Assembly: GCA_020432165.1 (NCBI GenBank)
Contig: JAGQGU010000001.1
Location: 182,655-246,654, forward strand
DNA: 64,000 nucleotides
Reading direction: 5' to 3'
Source of the DNA: Thermomicrobiales bacterium
GTDB lineage: Bacteria > Chloroflexota > Chloroflexia > Thermomicrobiales > UBA6265
Shown in pieces: positions 16,914 to 26,039 of the stretch. Below the pieces are notes generated by a model that had not been told where the DNA came from, did not search any database, and worked only from the letters and a program-made list of their open reading frames with translations. Both the position numbers and the translations under genes were made by a program. The stretch's first letter is position 1. Each line of letters starts with the position of its first letter.

Positions 16914-17954
16914 ATGGAACTCATGAACATCAAGCTCAATCGTCGTTCACTGGCAGCCATCACGGCTGGTACGGTTGCTCTCGCTCCATTCGGTCGTATC
17001 TTTGCCCAGGATGAAAACGTTGTCACCTATGAGGCACCTGAGAACGTAGGCGATCTCTCCGGATCGTTTGAGTCCGATGGTTCCTCCACACTCGGTCCGC
17101 TGACCGAGGCTGCGATCGAAGAGTTCGCGGCGATCGCGCCAAATGTCCGCATCACCAATGGCATTTCCGGTACTGGTGGTGGTTTCGAGCGCTTCACCAA
17201 GGGTGAGATCGCCATTGCCAACGCTTCTCGACCAATCAAGGATTCTGAGGCGGAAGCAGCTGCCGCAGCCGGTATTGCCTGGTACCAATTCGATGTCGCG
17301 TATGACGGTATCACGGTCGTTGTTAGTGCCGAGAACGATTTCATCACCGATCTCACCGTCGAGGAACTTGCCAATATTTGGGCCTCCGATGGTGGTGTTA
17401 CCACCTGGGCGGATGTCCGCGCCGAGTGGCCGGCGGAGAATATCGAGCTTTACGGACCGGGCACTGCATCCGGCACCTTCGATTTCTTCAACGAAGCCAT
17501 CCTCGGTGAGCGCGAGGTTCGCACCGACTACACGCCCAGTGAGGATGACAATGTACTGGTGCAGGGAGTAGCCGGCAGTGCCAATGCGCTCGGTTACTTC
17601 GGATTCTCCTACTACGAAGAGAATCAGGACATCCTCAAGGCCGTCGCTGTCGACAATGGCGCCGGTGCTGTTGCGCCGAGCGTTGAGACGATCTCCGATG
17701 GCACCTATGCACCACTCGGTCGCACGCTCTTCATCTACGTTTCGGCCAGCGAGCTCCAGGGTCGAGCAGAGGTTGCCGAGTTCGTGAAGTTCTACGCGGC
17801 TACCGCCGATGAACTCGCACCATCGGTTGGCTACATCTCGCTGCACGCCGACGATCAGCAGTCCACCTGGGACAAGGTTGTTGGAGCCATTGATGGTTCG
17901 GTAGCGCCGGATTCCGATTCCTTCGGCACACCAGAGGCGAGCCCTGCCGCCTAG
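16914..17954 (+). CDS. pstS: Phosphate ABC transporter substrate-binding protein PstS
   Basis: This 346-residue exported protein captures inorganic phosphate outside the membrane and passes it to PstCA. The N-terminus has a twin-arginine-like segment (NRRSLAAITAG) ending near IFAQ. The phosphate-binding loops are visible as SDGSSTLGPLTEAA and GISGTGGGFERF near residues 55 and 80. The C-terminus ends GTPEASPAA, the Ala/Thr/Pro/Ser tail seen on other exported proteins here. The start at 16914 follows TGAGGAG; an open frame running back to 16560 only shadows the regulator gene. No lipobox Cys is present, so anchoring, if any, must be by another route. Confidence 0.95.
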   Translation: MELMNIKLNRRSLAAITAGTVALAPFGRIFAQDENVVTYEAPENVGDLSGSFESDGSSTLGPLTEAAIEEFAAIAPNVRITNGISGTGGGFERFTKGEIAIANASRPIKDSEAEAAAAAGIAWYQFDVAYDGITVVVSAENDFITDLTVEELANIWASDGGVTTWADVRAEWPAENIELYGPGTASGTFDFFNEAILGEREVRTDYTPSEDDNVLVQGVAGSANALGYFGFSYYEENQDILKAVAVDNGAGAVAPSVETISDGTYAPLGRTLFIYVSASELQGRAEVAEFVKFYAATADELAPSVGYISLHADDQQSTWDKVVGAIDGSVAPDSDSFGTPEASPAA

Positions 17955-17963
17955 TTTTTATAG

Positions 17964-17993
17964 CGGAGCACTCGGCATGGTCCGGGTGCTCCG
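17964..17993 (+). other. Strong intercistronic hairpin between pstS and pstC
   Basis: CGGAGCACTCGG (17964-17975) / CCGGGTGCTCCG (17982-17993) forms a 12-bp stem with one G-U pair and a six-base loop, followed by GATTTGTTTG. In many pst operons such a structure stabilises the pstS message or attenuates readthrough, giving more PstS than permease. That role is inference. Confidence 0.6.
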
Positions 17994-18028
17994 GATTTGT
18001 TTGTTCGCTCCCCATCAGGAGGGCATGC

Positions 18029-19003
18029 GTGTCCAGCACCGTGGCACCACTTCGGCCGGATGATCGGCCACCACTGAATCTCACCGGTAAGAAAAGTCGG
18101 CAAAGATCAGAGGAAGTTATCAAATATGCGTTGATTGCCTGCGCGCTCGTCACACTTCTGACGACGGTGGGCATCATTGGCGTCTTGCTCTTTGAGGCAG
18201 CCAAATTCTTCGCTGAAGTGCCGATCTGGGACTTTCTCAGCGGTACTACCTGGACACCACTCTTCGCCGGCTCTCAGCAGGAGTTCGGTGTGCTCCCGTT
18301 GGTTATGGGCACGCTCATGACCAGTCTGGTTGCGGCGTGTATCTCCCTGCCACTCGGGCTCGCAGCCGCTATCTATTTGAGTGAGTTTGCCAGCGAACGC
18401 GCTCGATCTATCCTCAAGCCGGTTCTGGAAGTGCTAGCCGGTGTACCGACGATCGTTTATGGCTTCTTCGCGCTCACATTCATCACGCCAGTCATTCTCG
18501 AGCCACTCTTTCCCAATATCGGCACATTCAACGGACTCAGCGCTGGTATCGCCATCGGTATCATGGCCATGCCGACTGTCGCCTCGCTCTCTGAAGATGC
18601 GCTACGAGCTGTGCCGCGTAGCCTGCGTGAGGCCGCATACGGGCTCGGTGCCACCAAGTTCGAAGCTACCGCGCGGGTGGTTGTTCCCGCGGCGATCTCC
18701 GGTATCGTCGCCTCATTCATCCTGGCCATCAGCCGTGCCATCGGCGAGACGATGATCGTTGCAGTCGCTGCTGGTCAGAGTCCGGCTGGACAATCTGGTG
18801 CGAGTAACAGCGTCTTCGATCTCATGAACAGCATGCAAACCATGACCGGGTTCATCGCCTACACCTTCAGCAGCGATGTCGCCCGCGATTCGGTCGCATT
18901 CTATTCGCTCTTAGGGGTTGGTCTACTGCTCTTCATCATGACATTTGGCATGAATCTGGCCAGTCAATGGGTCACACGCAAGTATCGGGAGGAGTACGAA
19001 TGA
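18029..19003 (+). CDS. pstC: Phosphate ABC transporter permease PstC
   Basis: This 324-residue inner-membrane permease forms the phosphate channel with PstA. It has about six membrane helices and the ABC permease coupling-loop region EDALRAVPRSLREAAYGLGATKFEA followed by IGETMIVAVAAG. The GTG at 18029 is chosen because AGGAGGGC sits at the right distance; a nearby ATG at 18025 is in another frame. Its stop overlaps the pstA start by four bases (ATGA), so the two permeases are translationally coupled. Confidence 0.96.
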   Translation: MSSTVAPLRPDDRPPLNLTGKKSRQRSEEVIKYALIACALVTLLTTVGIIGVLLFEAAKFFAEVPIWDFLSGTTWTPLFAGSQQEFGVLPLVMGTLMTSLVAACISLPLGLAAAIYLSEFASERARSILKPVLEVLAGVPTIVYGFFALTFITPVILEPLFPNIGTFNGLSAGIAIGIMAMPTVASLSEDALRAVPRSLREAAYGLGATKFEATARVVVPAAISGIVASFILAISRAIGETMIVAVAAGQSPAGQSGASNSVFDLMNSMQTMTGFIAYTFSSDVARDSVAFYSLLGVGLLLFIMTFGMNLASQWVTRKYREEYE

Positions 19004-19902
19004 GTCTGGATGCGAAATCCACCGGTCTCGCCACCTCCGTCTATTCGCCACGGATCGGCACTCGCCAGTTCATCGGCAAGGTATGGCGCTGGATCTTCTT
19101 TGGTTCCACTGCTTTGGCGATCGTTCTGCTTGGCTTGCTGCTCTGGTCGATTATCGAACCTGGCTGGAGTTGGCTGAGTTGGAACCTCATTGCCAATCCT
19201 CCTTCCCGTATTGCTGAGAAGGCAGGTATGAATCCGGCTATCTGGGGTTCACTCTGGATCGTGCTGGGTTCGGGCATCGGCGCGTTTGTGGTGGGGTTGG
19301 GTACAGCCATTTATCTGGAGGAGTACGCAGCCAAGGGTAGGTTCAACGACTTTATCCAGACCAATATCGCCAACCTCGCCGGTGTGCCGAGTATCGTCTA
19401 CGGTCTGTTGGGTCTTCTGGTCTTCGTCGATCTGCTGCATATGGGACGCTCACTCATCGCAGGCTGTCTCACTATGGCGTTGCTGATTCTGCCGGTAGTG
19501 GTAATCAGTTCGCGGGAGGCGATTCGCGCAGTACCGAGCAGTTTGCGCGAGGCGAGCTATGGGCTGGGTGCCACCCGTTGGCAAACGATTTGGCATCATG
19601 TTCTCCCCGCCGCCTTCCCAGGTGTGCTCACCGGCATCATTCTCGCCATGAGCCGCGCCATCGGTGAAACTGCTCCACTGCTCGTTGTGGGTGGAGCCAG
19701 TCAGGTGTTGTGGAAGCCGGATGGTCTCTTCTCCACGTTCATGGTCATGCCGCTGCAGATCTATAACTGGACCGGTCGACCACAAGAAGAGTTTGAGCAC
19801 CTCGCCGCTGCCGCCATCATCGTGCTCATGATCATCCTTCTCCTCATGAACTCCGTCGCAATCGGCCTTCGTCAGCACTTCAGCAAGAAAGCAAGGTGGT
19901 AA
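19000..19902 (+). CDS. pstA: Phosphate ABC transporter permease PstA
   Basis: This 300-residue membrane permease pairs with PstC. It shows six hydrophobic segments and a coupling loop REAIRAVPSSLREASYGLG followed by IGETAPLLVVGGA. The start ATG at 19000 overlaps the pstC stop and follows GGGAGGAG. The preceding helix region and PSIVYGLLGLLVFVD are typical of PstA. It is followed after three bases by pstB. Confidence 0.96.
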   Translation: MSLDAKSTGLATSVYSPRIGTRQFIGKVWRWIFFGSTALAIVLLGLLLWSIIEPGWSWLSWNLIANPPSRIAEKAGMNPAIWGSLWIVLGSGIGAFVVGLGTAIYLEEYAAKGRFNDFIQTNIANLAGVPSIVYGLLGLLVFVDLLHMGRSLIAGCLTMALLILPVVVISSREAIRAVPSSLREASYGLGATRWQTIWHHVLPAAFPGVLTGIILAMSRAIGETAPLLVVGGASQVLWKPDGLFSTFMVMPLQIYNWTGRPQEEFEHLAAAAIIVLMIILLLMNSVAIGLRQHFSKKARW

Positions 19903-19905
19903 TCC

Positions 19906-20805
19906 ATGTCCGACACACTCACCATGACCATGAATCCAACGGAAAGCTCTACACATCTGGAATCCAACCACGACGCGGTCGTCAAGATTCCAGGAATCAG
20001 CGCCCAGGCTTTTCAGCAGGTGCAGAAGTCGACCACGAAGAAGAACAGTGTGCTCGAGCTTAAGGATTTGAACGTCCACTATGGCAATTTTCATGCCGTG
20101 AACAACGTAAATCTGTCCATTCCCGAGAAATCCATCACCGCTTTTATCGGACCCTCCGGTTGTGGCAAGAGTACGGTGCTGCGCTGCATCAACCGCATGA
20201 ACGATCTCATCCCCTCAGCCCGGGTCGATGGCGAGATTCTCTATCATGGCCAGGATGTGAATGCGCGTGGTGTCGATCCGGTGGAAGTTCGCCGCCGTAT
20301 CGGTATGGTTTTTCAGCGTCCGAATCCCTTCCCCAAGAGCATTTACGAGAATGTTGCCTGGGGAGCGCGTATCAATGGTTATAAGGGCAACTTCGATGAA
20401 CTGGTCGAGGCGAGCCTCGTTCGCGCAGCTCTCTGGGACGAAGTGAAGGACAAGCTGAAGGAGAGCGGCCTGGGCCTCTCTGGCGGACAGCAACAGCGAC
20501 TCTGCATCGCCCGTGCGCTTGCCACCAATCCGGATGTGATTCTGCTGGATGAGCCCGCCTCGGCGCTGGATCCTATTTCCACGTTGAAGATCGAGGATCT
20601 GCTGCGCGAACTGGAATCCGAATACACCATCGTCATCGTCACCCACAATATGCAGCAGGCTGCCCGCGTAAGTGACCAAACGGTCTTCTACTCCCTGAAC
20701 GAGAACCGCCAGGGTATTCTTGTTGAGTCCGGTCCCACCCAGAAAATGTTCACCCGCCCGGACGATCCGCGCACAGAGGGATACATCTCGGGTCGCTTCG
20801 GATAA
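19906..20805 (+). CDS. pstB: Phosphate ABC transporter ATP-binding protein PstB
   Basis: This 299-residue ATPase energises PstCA. Walker A is GPSGCGKST at residues 82-90, the signature is LSGGQQQR, and Walker B is [13 protein letters not shown]. The family usually begins near the [14 protein letters not shown] strand; here about 45 extra residues rich in Thr, Ser and Lys precede it. The ATG at 19906 lies three bases after the pstA stop, so the extension appears to be translated. Its function is unknown. Confidence 0.96.
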   Translation: MSDTLTMTMNPTESSTHLESNHDAVVKIPGISAQAFQQVQKSTTKKNSVLELKDLNVHYGNFHAVNNVNLSIPEKSITAFIGPSGCGKSTVLRCINRMNDLIPSARVDGEILYHGQDVNARGVDPVEVRRRIGMVFQRPNPFPKSIYENVAWGARINGYKGNFDELVEASLVRAALWDEVKDKLKESGLGLSGGQQQRLCIARALATNPDVILLDEPASALDPISTLKIEDLLRELESEYTIVIVTHNMQQAARVSDQTVFYSLNENRQGILVESGPTQKMFTRPDDPRTEGYISGRFG

Positions 20806-20963
20806 AGCGCCGTTCGATTGACGATTTCCGTTGTGGCATTTGAATGGATTCCTGGTGCCCTGTCAGGGATGCCAGCGCGAACATCCGCAGAACTTCGGAT
20901 GGGTAGCGCAAACGTGCGCGTGCGTGTATTGTCTCAACATCATTAGCAGGGTAGGGGTGGAAT

Positions 20964-21644
20964 ATGTCGGTACGATCGAACTTTGACCAACAATTGCAGG
21001 GGCTCAGCGATCAGGTTGTTACCATGGCCAGCATGGTTGACAAGGCTATCTCGCGATCACTGGAAGCATTGCGGCTGCAGAATGTTGCGCTCGCCGACGA
21101 AGTGCAACGCAGTGACAACGCTATCAATCAACTGCACCGGGCCGGAGAAGAGCGTGCTGTCGTTCTCATCGCTCTACAGGGACCGGTCGGTAGTGACGTC
21201 CGCCGGGTTGCCAGCGCGATCAGCATCTTCTCGAATCTGGAGCGTATGGGTGACTATGCAGCGGGAATCGCCCGCATCGTGGTCGAGGGTTCGGGCGACA
21301 GTTTGCTGAAGCCATTGGTGGATATCCCCAACATGGGAGTGATTGCCAGGGATATGCTGGATGCTGCGATCCAGGCCTATGTGAACAATGATGTCGAGGC
21401 TGCCCGCGCCGTGGCCGCCCGCGACGATGAGCTGGACGACCTCTACGACGCGATCGTCACCGAGCTGATGGATTACATGGTGAATGACCCCTCGACGGTC
21501 GCACGAGCTACGCACCTGCTTTGGGTCGCGCACAATCTGGAACGCATCGGTGATCGGGTGACGAATATCTGCGAACGTGTTGTCTATATCGTGACCGGTG
21601 ATTACGAGGAGCTTGATGGTCCTCATATCGGCAGGATTGACTAG
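20964..21644 (+). CDS. phoU: Phosphate signalling complex protein PhoU
   Basis: This 226-residue all-helical protein has the two PhoU repeats, with the metal-binding signature RMGDYAAGIARI near residue 95 and NLERIGDRVTNICERVVYI near the end. PhoU links the Pst transporter to the phosphate two-component system and dampens it when phosphate is plentiful. It lies 158 bases after pstB, a gap with small hairpin potential but no clear terminator. Its TAG stop shares the CTAG tetramer with the stop of the convergent receiver gene. Confidence 0.95.
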   Translation: MSVRSNFDQQLQGLSDQVVTMASMVDKAISRSLEALRLQNVALADEVQRSDNAINQLHRAGEERAVVLIALQGPVGSDVRRVASAISIFSNLERMGDYAAGIARIVVEGSGDSLLKPLVDIPNMGVIARDMLDAAIQAYVNNDVEAARAVAARDDELDDLYDAIVTELMDYMVNDPSTVARATHLLWVAHNLERIGDRVTNICERVVYIVTGDYEELDGPHIGRID

Positions 21645-22120
21645 TTTCGCGTTGGATCGTCGGACATTGGCATATCCGGGTTATTGGCGCGCCATTCCTC
21701 GAAAACGCGGTGCAGCTCCGGGACAAGCTCATCCAACTCGATCGGAGCGTGGAGCATACGCTCAATGCCCATCTTGCGCTGCATATCCGGCGCTATTTCT
21801 ATCGGCCTTTCCGAGATCACGACAACAGGGGCGGAGGTGCGTGCCGCCTGTTCTTGTACGCGGCTGGAGTTCCCTCGTAACCGCAGCATCAGTTCTTCGG
21901 CGTTGAAGCTCCGTAGTCCGTAATCCATGATGATCAGATCGAACTGGCGGAGGCGAAAAACCTCCAGCACCTGGAGTCCACTCGAGATCACCGTCGTCCA
22001 AAATCCGCCAAGCGGTAGACCTTCGTTGAGGAAGGTCGCTAGCTCGGGATCATCGGCAACGATCAGTACATGTGGTCGCTCGTAGTGCTTGCGCGCCTGC
22101 AGGAGGGGACGATCGCTCAT
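21641..22120 (-). CDS. Stand-alone response-regulator receiver protein, degenerate
   Basis: This 159-residue protein is a single receiver domain with no output domain. The acidic pocket ADDPE (residues 22-26), the phosphoacceptor D66 in IIMDYGL, and switch S103 are present. The conserved Lys before the cis-Pro is missing: the sequence there reads MLHAPIEL. It may therefore be phosphorylated weakly or act without phosphorylation. Its ATG overlaps the stop of the M14 peptidase gene (ATGA), so the two are coupled. The pairing suggests a shared process, but none can be named. It ends convergently against phoU, sharing a CTAG. Confidence 0.82.
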   Translation of the reverse strand: MSDRPLLQARKHYERPHVLIVADDPELATFLNEGLPLGGFWTTVISSGLQVLEVFRLRQFDLIIMDYGLRSFNAEELMLRLRGNSSRVQEQAARTSAPVVVISERPIEIAPDMQRKMGIERMLHAPIELDELVPELHRVFEEWRANNPDMPMSDDPTRN

Positions 22121-24588
22121 GACTTGTTCTGTCTGCTTCCGAATTGCTGCATGATCGCGTTGGTAAGAATCGGTTCACTTGCCAGCATTTGAGTGCGAAA
22201 ATGCGGTCGGAACGCGAAGGCAGTGAAGTGACCTACTCCAAGGGCCAGCTGCGCGACGGCACAAAGACCGGCCAGATGTTCCTCGCCTTCGATCAGTCCA
22301 CTCACAACCGTGCCCTTCCGGGCGAATGTTGCCGCTGCAATCTGATGTCCGGAATCGCGCAGTTCGAACCCGTGCGCACCGATATGCATGGCCGCAAAGG
22401 GTTCCTCGATACCGAGCGTCAGATCATCGCCAGCGGATGGCACGATCCGCACTGCAGCACCGCTGCTACTGAATGTGTGGGGTTTCAGCTTTGCCAGCGG
22501 CATCGCCAGATCGAGATTGAGCGGCTTCTTCAGCGCAGTAACTGCATCCTCGAATGCGATGATGTGTCCGCCCTGATGCAGCCACGTTCGTAATATGCTG
22601 CCGACACGCTCACTGATTCCACGGGTATAGCGTTGCGGATACATCTGCCGATTCTTGGCAGCGTAGATATCGGTGGAAGCATGGGGAAAGAGAAGCGTGT
22701 CCAGATCGTCCAGCGCGCCGTGAATGACCTCTTCGCTGGTAACGACCTGATAGTCGAACCCGGCCCGCTCCAGCCACAACTTGAGCCACCCGAAATCACT
22801 TGAGGATGTGTGCTCGGGATCATAGAGACCGATGCGGGGAGGCACGATCTCAATCGTGTTCCGCGCTGTATTGTCGATGACCCAGGTGCGTACGTGCATA
22901 TTGGCAGCGTGCGCCATCACGTCCCACATCGTGCCATCGGTAATTAGCCAGGTACCAGCGGGGACGATGCGATTCTGCGAGAAAATGGATTTGGTGCTGC
23001 GAACTACTTTACTGCCTGTTCTTAGCGCATGGTTCACCAGCCGAATCGAAGACGAACTGCGTGGATCAATTGCCAGCCAGGCATGCGGCCGTATCTCTGC
23101 CGCTGTTGCCGGTTGGAACGGTGTCAAATCTTCCCCGGTTAGCTCACGCACACCCTCCAGCATCGATGCATCGTGATACCGAACCTCCACACCCATATGT
23201 ACTGGCAGGCAGTGACTTGTGACATCGTATGGTTTGTTGCCCGGTGGATAGGTGACCAGGTTGAGCAGTGCATTTGCATAGCTGCCAAAGGGCTGCTGCA
23301 GCGAAATGACAAAACTGCCATCCTGGATCAGCGGGTCATCCTGAGCAATATCAATCCGTACATCACCGCGCTGGAGTATCTCGATCAATTCCCGGGCCGC
23401 GGCAGGATCCAACTGCTGCCGTAGCGGTGGGATCACCCAGCTACCGCGATCATGCGTGTGAACCTGATCACTCAGCATACGCCACTGATCGGTGATCCAG
23501 CGATCAGCGTGGTCCGCCACCTCCTGCAGTACCGTATCGATGGTCTGCCGGTGCAGGTGGATGATGTCCGCCAGGTGCCATGTGCCACCGTGGAAGGGCA
23601 GGGGCATATGGACGCTCGGGAATGATGCCGGTGTATCGCTAAAGTGGTTGATCTCGCTTTCATCGATATGGATCGGGCTCGCGATGCCGCAACTCGCTGC
23701 CTCCGCGAGAATGCGCACGCCGCCGTGATAGTGCATATAGGCGCGGGTGGGGGAATAGCAATCGAACATGACCCCGCTACAGACACCGCGATTTCCGGCG
23801 CGCATATGATCAGCGGAAATTTTGCTGCCCAACTCCCCGGCCAGCTGATAGATCAGAGGATGGACGTGGAGTTCGGCTGGGTCAATATAGGGCGGGATCA
23901 CATAGCGCGGAGATTTCTGCCCCATCTGGTGGAGATCGATGACCACATGCGGATGCCAGATGCGATGTATCTCATCCACCACCACCTGTGTTTCCTGCAG
24001 ATGTTGCTGATACCAGTCACGATTGTTATCGTGGCCAGCATATTGATGATAGAGAGCAGGAGGCGCAGTTCCTTCCGCTGGCGTGCCCAGTGTCTGCCGG
24101 TACCAATCGTGTACCAGCGCCATCCCATCGGGATTGAGCGTCGGCACAATCAACACGATGATCTTTTCGAGTAGGTCGTGATAGCGTTCGGATTGTGCCA
24201 GATCCAGAATGAACTCGGGCATCATCTGCACGCCACCAACCTCGGTGGCGTGGATACCGGCCGTGATCAGCACAACCGGTTTTCCACCCGCCAACATGGC
24301 GTGACTGCTGGACACATCGCGGTACAATTCGGGAGATGCCAGTAGAGCCTGGCGCGCGATCACACCGTCAATATTGGCCAGCGTATCGGGTGAACTGGCG
24401 ATAATCATACGGAGCTCGGCACCATCAGTGCTGGTGCCAACGATCTGGCTGCTGAGATAGTCACTCGCTTCCGGAACGGTATCTATCCAGGCACACATGG
24501 GTTCCCAGTCGATGAGGACACGGTCATCGCCGGGAATGGCATCGAAAACTGTCTCGAGGTTGGCATAATCGCGAAGATTGATAAGCAT
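22117..24588 (-). CDS. Large M14-type zinc carboxypeptidase family protein
   Basis: This 823-residue protein begins with a short N-terminal region and then an M14 metallopeptidase domain. HxxE is present as H113-x-x-E116 in GIHATEVGGVQ, and IDLHQMGQ is a fitting site for the third zinc ligand around residue 220. About 450 residues of further sequence follow, with no recognised motif beyond a Rossmann-like stretch near 595-700. No signal peptide is seen. M14 enzymes remove C-terminal residues from peptides or act on cell-wall peptides. This group is about twice the length of simple carboxypeptidases. It is the first gene of a two-gene operon with the receiver protein. Confidence 0.88.
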   Translation of the reverse strand: MLINLRDYANLETVFDAIPGDDRVLIDWEPMCAWIDTVPEASDYLSSQIVGTSTDGAELRMIIASSPDTLANIDGVIARQALLASPELYRDVSSSHAMLAGGKPVVLITAGIHATEVGGVQMMPEFILDLAQSERYHDLLEKIIVLIVPTLNPDGMALVHDWYRQTLGTPAEGTAPPALYHQYAGHDNNRDWYQQHLQETQVVVDEIHRIWHPHVVIDLHQMGQKSPRYVIPPYIDPAELHVHPLIYQLAGELGSKISADHMRAGNRGVCSGVMFDCYSPTRAYMHYHGGVRILAEAASCGIASPIHIDESEINHFSDTPASFPSVHMPLPFHGGTWHLADIIHLHRQTIDTVLQEVADHADRWITDQWRMLSDQVHTHDRGSWVIPPLRQQLDPAAARELIEILQRGDVRIDIAQDDPLIQDGSFVISLQQPFGSYANALLNLVTYPPGNKPYDVTSHCLPVHMGVEVRYHDASMLEGVRELTGEDLTPFQPATAAEIRPHAWLAIDPRSSSSIRLVNHALRTGSKVVRSTKSIFSQNRIVPAGTWLITDGTMWDVMAHAANMHVRTWVIDNTARNTIEIVPPRIGLYDPEHTSSSDFGWLKLWLERAGFDYQVVTSEEVIHGALDDLDTLLFPHASTDIYAAKNRQMYPQRYTRGISERVGSILRTWLHQGGHIIAFEDAVTALKKPLNLDLAMPLAKLKPHTFSSSGAAVRIVPSAGDDLTLGIEEPFAAMHIGAHGFELRDSGHQIAAATFARKGTVVSGLIEGEEHLAGLCAVAQLALGVGHFTAFAFRPHFRTQMLASEPILTNAIMQQFGSRQNKS

Positions 24589-24637
24589 GATCTACCTTGT
24601 ACCCGATACGCCAACGCGCATTCACTCGAAAGCATAA

Positions 24638-25240
24638 ATGGAAACAACCAATACGCGTAGCAACTGGATATTTGAGGAAGACGATGGTGCGCCTACGCCG
24701 CCAGCCGTAGTGAGATTGATGCTGCAGTACGGCGAACGCCTTCACTTGCAGCAGGCACGGTTACAGATCACGACAAGTCGACGTGTCTTTGGTCGGTGGC
24801 TGGGCAGACGTATTCCTTCCAGCTATGGCGGTGCGTACGTTTACCTGACGCACGCCAAAACGCATGCGATTCTCATCAATCTGGAGAGGATCGATCACAA
24901 GCAGGAGCGCGCACTGGAGGTGGTGATCGCTGAAGAGCTGATCCATATGCGCGACTGGCTGGATGGGGATCGTCGTCGCCACGCCAAGCATGGCCACGAT
25001 CGCATTGCGTATCGGGTGGCGGAGTATACCGGTGCCACGCTTGAGGAAGTTCGAAGTGCCCTCGTCCCGGTGCAGCAACGCGAATATCGCTACATTTACG
25101 CCTGCCCGCAATGTGGGAAGACGATCCGACGGAAGCGGACTGGTCGTTGGGCGTGCCGGAGTTGCTATGATCGCACAGGCCATCATTACCAGTTACAGGT
25201 TATTCAGGAAATCACACCATCGTCATCCGATTTACAATAG
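24638..25240 (+). CDS. SprT-like protein with zinc ribbon and degenerate metal site
   Basis: This 200-residue protein resembles SprT-family proteins in its helical metal-site region followed by a zinc ribbon. The ribbon is C156-x2-C159 and C173-x2-C176. The usual HExxH is replaced by E99-E100-L-I-H103, so the first zinc-binding His is Glu, although histidines at 118 and 120 could supply the third ligand. Active SprT-like proteins such as SPRTN cut proteins crosslinked to DNA. This copy may be inactive as a protease or use an altered ligand set. It is divergent from the M14 gene by 49 bases. The family assignment is by pattern only. Confidence 0.75.
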   Translation: METTNTRSNWIFEEDDGAPTPPAVVRLMLQYGERLHLQQARLQITTSRRVFGRWLGRRIPSSYGGAYVYLTHAKTHAILINLERIDHKQERALEVVIAEELIHMRDWLDGDRRRHAKHGHDRIAYRVAEYTGATLEEVRSALVPVQQREYRYIYACPQCGKTIRRKRTGRWACRSCYDRTGHHYQLQVIQEITPSSSDLQ

Positions 25241-25265
25241 TTAGAGATATTGCCTCCGTGAAGGG

Positions 25266-26033
25266 ATGATCGTGAAGTTCTTCAAGCTCCTCTGGGCCGC
25301 GCTGAAAGATATCTATCACCAGTTCGCCTATTTTGTCGCACTCTCTATGGTCTTCTGCTTCCTGATGCTGCCCACTGCATTCGTTTACTTCACCTTTACG
25401 TGGGCGATTTTTACGCTTCCTATCTTCCTGATCGGAAGCATTCTGGTTCCACCGACGATCACCATGCTTTACACCCTTGTCGACCCCAGAATGCAGTTGA
25501 CTCATCCCGAAGTGCGCGAGCTTCCGGGTATGTGGCTGCGTTCGTTTAAGCGAAGTTGGCTGATAGCACTCTATACGATCTTGCCGTTGATCATCATCGG
25601 CTGGAATATCGCATACTTCTCGGGCTCGGATCATGCACTACAGATACTGGTGCCACTCTGGGTGGTGATGTGGATCTTCATCTACGTCTTTACCCACTAT
25701 TGCTTTTGCCTGAGTGGAACCCTGGAGAGCGGTCCTCGGAATGCCTTCCGCGGCGGGATGTTCGTGATGGTGAAATATCCGTTCCGTGCGGTCTTCCTTT
25801 CGCTGGGAATGATCGTGCTCGGATACGCTTTTACCATCACGCTGTTGCCAATGCTGGTTTTCGGTCCAACGTTCTTTGCTGCTGTCGTCACCAGATTCGT
25901 CTTTGACGCGCTGGAAGTCTATGTGGACGATCCGGAGCTCCCCACTGATGAGCGTGCCTGGGAGCGTGAGCGTGGACTTAACGAGGAGAAGCCACTCATT
26001 CAGCGTATGTTCCGCAAGGATGCCCGGCAGTAG
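25266..26033 (+). CDS. Hypothetical membrane protein, DUF624/YesL-like layout
   Basis: The 255-residue product has five or six hydrophobic segments: about 20-45, 48-70, 100-120, 128-155, 180-205 and 208-225. A hydrophilic C-terminal tail of about 35 residues is rich in Glu and Arg. The spacing and the short segment RNAFRGGMFVMVKYP recall DUF624/YesL-like membrane proteins, but the match is weak. The gene starts 25 bases after the SprT-like gene and probably shares its transcript. It ends convergently seven bases from dtxR. No function can be assigned. Confidence 0.75.
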   Translation: MIVKFFKLLWAALKDIYHQFAYFVALSMVFCFLMLPTAFVYFTFTWAIFTLPIFLIGSILVPPTITMLYTLVDPRMQLTHPEVRELPGMWLRSFKRSWLIALYTILPLIIIGWNIAYFSGSDHALQILVPLWVVMWIFIYVFTHYCFCLSGTLESGPRNAFRGGMFVMVKYPFRAVFLSLGMIVLGYAFTITLLPMLVFGPTFFAAVVTRFVFDALEVYVDDPELPTDERAWERERGLNEEKPLIQRMFRKDARQ

Positions 26034-26039
26034 CGGATA

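Noticed and set aside
20806-20963. Possible small RNA or gene between pstB and phoU
   Set aside because: Short imperfect stems only, with no clear promoter-terminator pair and no convincing frame.
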